Assembly (NCBI GenBank): GCA_964293305.1
Contig: CAXYYO010000016.1
Span: 1 to 64,000, forward strand
Length of the DNA stretch: 64,000 nucleotides
Origin: CALAGJ01 sp964293305
GTDB lineage: Bacteria > Bacteroidota > Bacteroidia > Chitinophagales > Chitinophagaceae
Reading direction: 5' to 3'
The notes beneath the pieces were generated by a model, which worked only from the letters and a program-made list of their open reading frames with translations, did no database searches and was not told the origin of the DNA. How positions within the stretch are numbered: position 1 is the first letter of the stretch; each line of letters begins with the position of its first letter. Positions 62,611 to 64,000 of this stretch are shown here, piece by piece. Position numbers and translations under genes: made by a program.

Positions 62611-63669
62611 TTACGCTATTGTAATAGTATTGTCTAAATAAACATCTTGAACAGTAGTCAGTAATTCTACACCCTGCTCAAAAGGTTTTTGGAAGGCTTT
62701 TCTTCCAAGTATGAGGCCCATACCACCAGCTCTTTTATTTACTACAGCTGTTTCTACTGCTTCAGATAAATCGCTGGCACCTTTGCTTTCCCCACCAGAA
62801 TTGATTAATCCCACACGACCCATATAGCAATTTGCTAATTGGTAGCGGCATAAGTCAATAGGATGATCTGTGGTGAGGTTTTCGTATACTGTCTTATGTG
62901 TTTTGCCATGCTTTGTGACTAAATATCCACCGTTATTTGTAGGCAATTTTTGCTTAATAATATCTGCCTGAAGTGTAACACCAAGATGATTTGCTTGACC
63001 TGTCATATCTGCGCTAGTATGATAATCTACACCATCTACTTTAAATCCATTATTTCTAAGGTAACACCATAGTATGGTCACCATTCCTAATTCATGTGCA
63101 TATTCAAAAGCTTCTGCCACTTGCTTTAATTGGTTGGCACTTTCTGCACTACCCCAGTAGATTGTGGCCCCTACTCCTATTGCTCCCATCTGCCATGCAT
63201 TTTTCACAGAACCAAACATGGTTTGATCAAAACGATTAGGAAAACTTAAAAATTCATTATGATTTATCTTAACGATGAATGGTATTTTATGGGCATACTT
63301 GCGGCTTAAAATACCTAACACTCCATATGTAGATGCTACACCATTACAACCACCTTCCATAGCCAACCGAACAATATTTTCTGGATCAAAGTAAATTGGA
63401 TTTGGTCCAAAAGCACTACCACCACTATGTTCTATCCCTTGATCAACTGGAAATATGCTGCAATAACCGGTATCTGCTAAACGACCATGCCCCAACAACT
63501 GCTCCATGCTGCGCAATACTTGATTGCTTCTATTACTTTGTGTCCAGATTTTATCCATATGGTCAGATGCAGGTAAATGCAATTGACCTTTGGAGATAGT
63601 TTTTGACTCATGATTCAAAAGAAACTCGGCCCTGTCGCCAAGTAAGGAAGTAATTTTTGTACTTGCCAT
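62611..63669 (-). CDS. fbaB: Class I fructose-bisphosphate aldolase
   Basis: Glycolytic/gluconeogenic aldolase of the DhnA (archaeal-type class I) family. Recognised by YCSIFPVDQGIEHSGGSAFG, PENIVRLAMEGGCNGVAST, FIVKINHNEFLSFPNRFDQT and GLINSGGESKGASDLSEAVE. At 352 residues it has the usual length for the bacterial form. It works by a Schiff-base lysine rather than zinc; the lysine is not assigned here. Confidence 0.9.
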   Translation of the reverse strand: MASTKITSLLGDRAEFLLNHESKTISKGQLHLPASDHMDKIWTQSNRSNQVLRSMEQLLGHGRLADTGYCSIFPVDQGIEHSGGSAFGPNPIYFDPENIVRLAMEGGCNGVASTYGVLGILSRKYAHKIPFIVKINHNEFLSFPNRFDQTMFGSVKNAWQMGAIGVGATIYWGSAESANQLKQVAEAFEYAHELGMVTILWCYLRNNGFKVDGVDYHTSADMTGQANHLGVTLQADIIKQKLPTNNGGYLVTKHGKTHKTVYENLTTDHPIDLCRYQLANCYMGRVGLINSGGESKGASDLSEAVETAVVNKRAGGMGLILGRKAFQKPFEQGVELLTTVQDVYLDNTITIA

Positions 63670-63747
63670 TTCTATGTAATAATTATGATTAAAAAAAACA
63701 GTTGAGCCTAATTTAAAACTGAAAGACCAATAAAATTAGACATGTGG

Positions 63748-63755
63748 CAAATATA
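63748..63755 (-). promoter_or_regulatory. -7 box of the aldolase promoter
   Basis: TATATTTG on the minus strand matches TAnnTTTG exactly, 78 bases before the start. A TTTC lies 18 bases further upstream. Confidence 0.45.
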
Positions 63756-63870
63756 GTAACTGAACCGAAAGGGGAAAATATTATTCAGCTCGATATTGAA
63801 TTTTATGGCTATAGGAAAAATGATTTTAAGCTAATAACACTTATTCAGAAGGTCATAAAAAAACCTTTTT

Positions 63871-64000
63871 TTATTCTGACTTATCTCCAATAAACCACTG
63901 CTCCTTGTGCTTAAATAAAACATTAAAAGTAGTAAGTGAACCATATATTCTTGTAATGTATTGCTGTAGATTTACCTTATCAGTATCATCAAGATTTTTA
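63871..64000 (-). CDS. C-terminal fragment of an unrecognised protein
   Basis: 42 residues ahead of a TAA at 63871-63873, for example QQYITRIYGSLTTFNVLFKH and QWFIGDKSE. The gene enters from beyond the right edge. No family is recognised. Confidence 0.5.
   Translation of the reverse strand, partial: KNLDDTDKVNLQQYITRIYGSLTTFNVLFKHKEQWFIGDKSE

Overview
The window is a low-GC chromosome segment from a member of the Bacteroidota, most likely family Chitinophagaceae. The evidence is a SusC/SusD pair, several secreted proteins with C-terminal type IX secretion (T9SS) sorting domains, Bacteroidota promoter boxes (TAnnTTTG), and families typical of the phylum (DUF3276, DUF4293, DUF2911, DUF1735, S74 tail-fibre-like proteins, membrane AraC regulators). 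No rRNA or tRNA gene and no CRISPR array was seen. TGA works as an ordinary stop codon here (for example at the folD/queE and sigma/anti-sigma ATGA overlaps).

1-15.9 kb is core chromosome. It holds a partial GIN-domain protein, a membrane AraC regulator, 2-oxoglutarate dehydrogenase E1 (interrupted near its end by an in-frame TGA), a T9SS cargo protein, rimM-rpsP, ffh, a DUF4293 membrane protein, a CCG-domain Fe-S protein and a sulfatase lipoprotein. Two kynurenine-pathway genes (3-hydroxyanthranilate dioxygenase and ACMS decarboxylase) follow, then convergent pyrF, a DUF3276 protein and pdhB.

16.0-24.5 kb is an accessory island and the most unusual part of the window. Five short gene blocks are each followed by a related long stem-loop repeat (sites A-E). 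Three blocks are also preceded by a second conserved repeat of about 100 bp. The island is bracketed by an inverted pair of repeats of 80-90 bp, and its left end carries the C-terminal remnant of a tyrosine recombinase. Cargo: a DUF6090-like membrane protein, a lipocalin-like protein plus a NIPSNAP-like protein, a cyclase-family hydrolase, a YcxB-like membrane protein, and perR-katG. The layout recalls an integron cassette array, but the repeats are longer than usual attC sites and no intact integrase is present.

24.7-49.5 kb is mostly core and envelope functions: ribF, two M14 metallopeptidases around a secreted agmatine-deiminase-family protein, apaG, a LuxR regulator, ubiX, a glycosyltransferase, a penicillin-acylase-family hydrolase, NDH-2, and a tightly packed four-gene operon (DoxX-like, DUF2071, methyltransferase, membrane protein). 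An ECF sigma/anti-sigma pair lies divergent from a von Willebrand A protein. The anti-sigma factor and the vWA protein both carry the N-terminal module found in SusC receptors, and a SusC lies 6 kb away.

49.5-64 kb contains an S74 tail-fibre-like gene flanked by direct repeats, with a truncated relative next to one copy. A three-gene outer-membrane uptake operon (SusC, SusD, DUF1735 lipoprotein) follows, then folD-queE, a repeat-rich secreted protein with a cut-off tail, accD, a class I aldolase and the end of an unrecognised gene.
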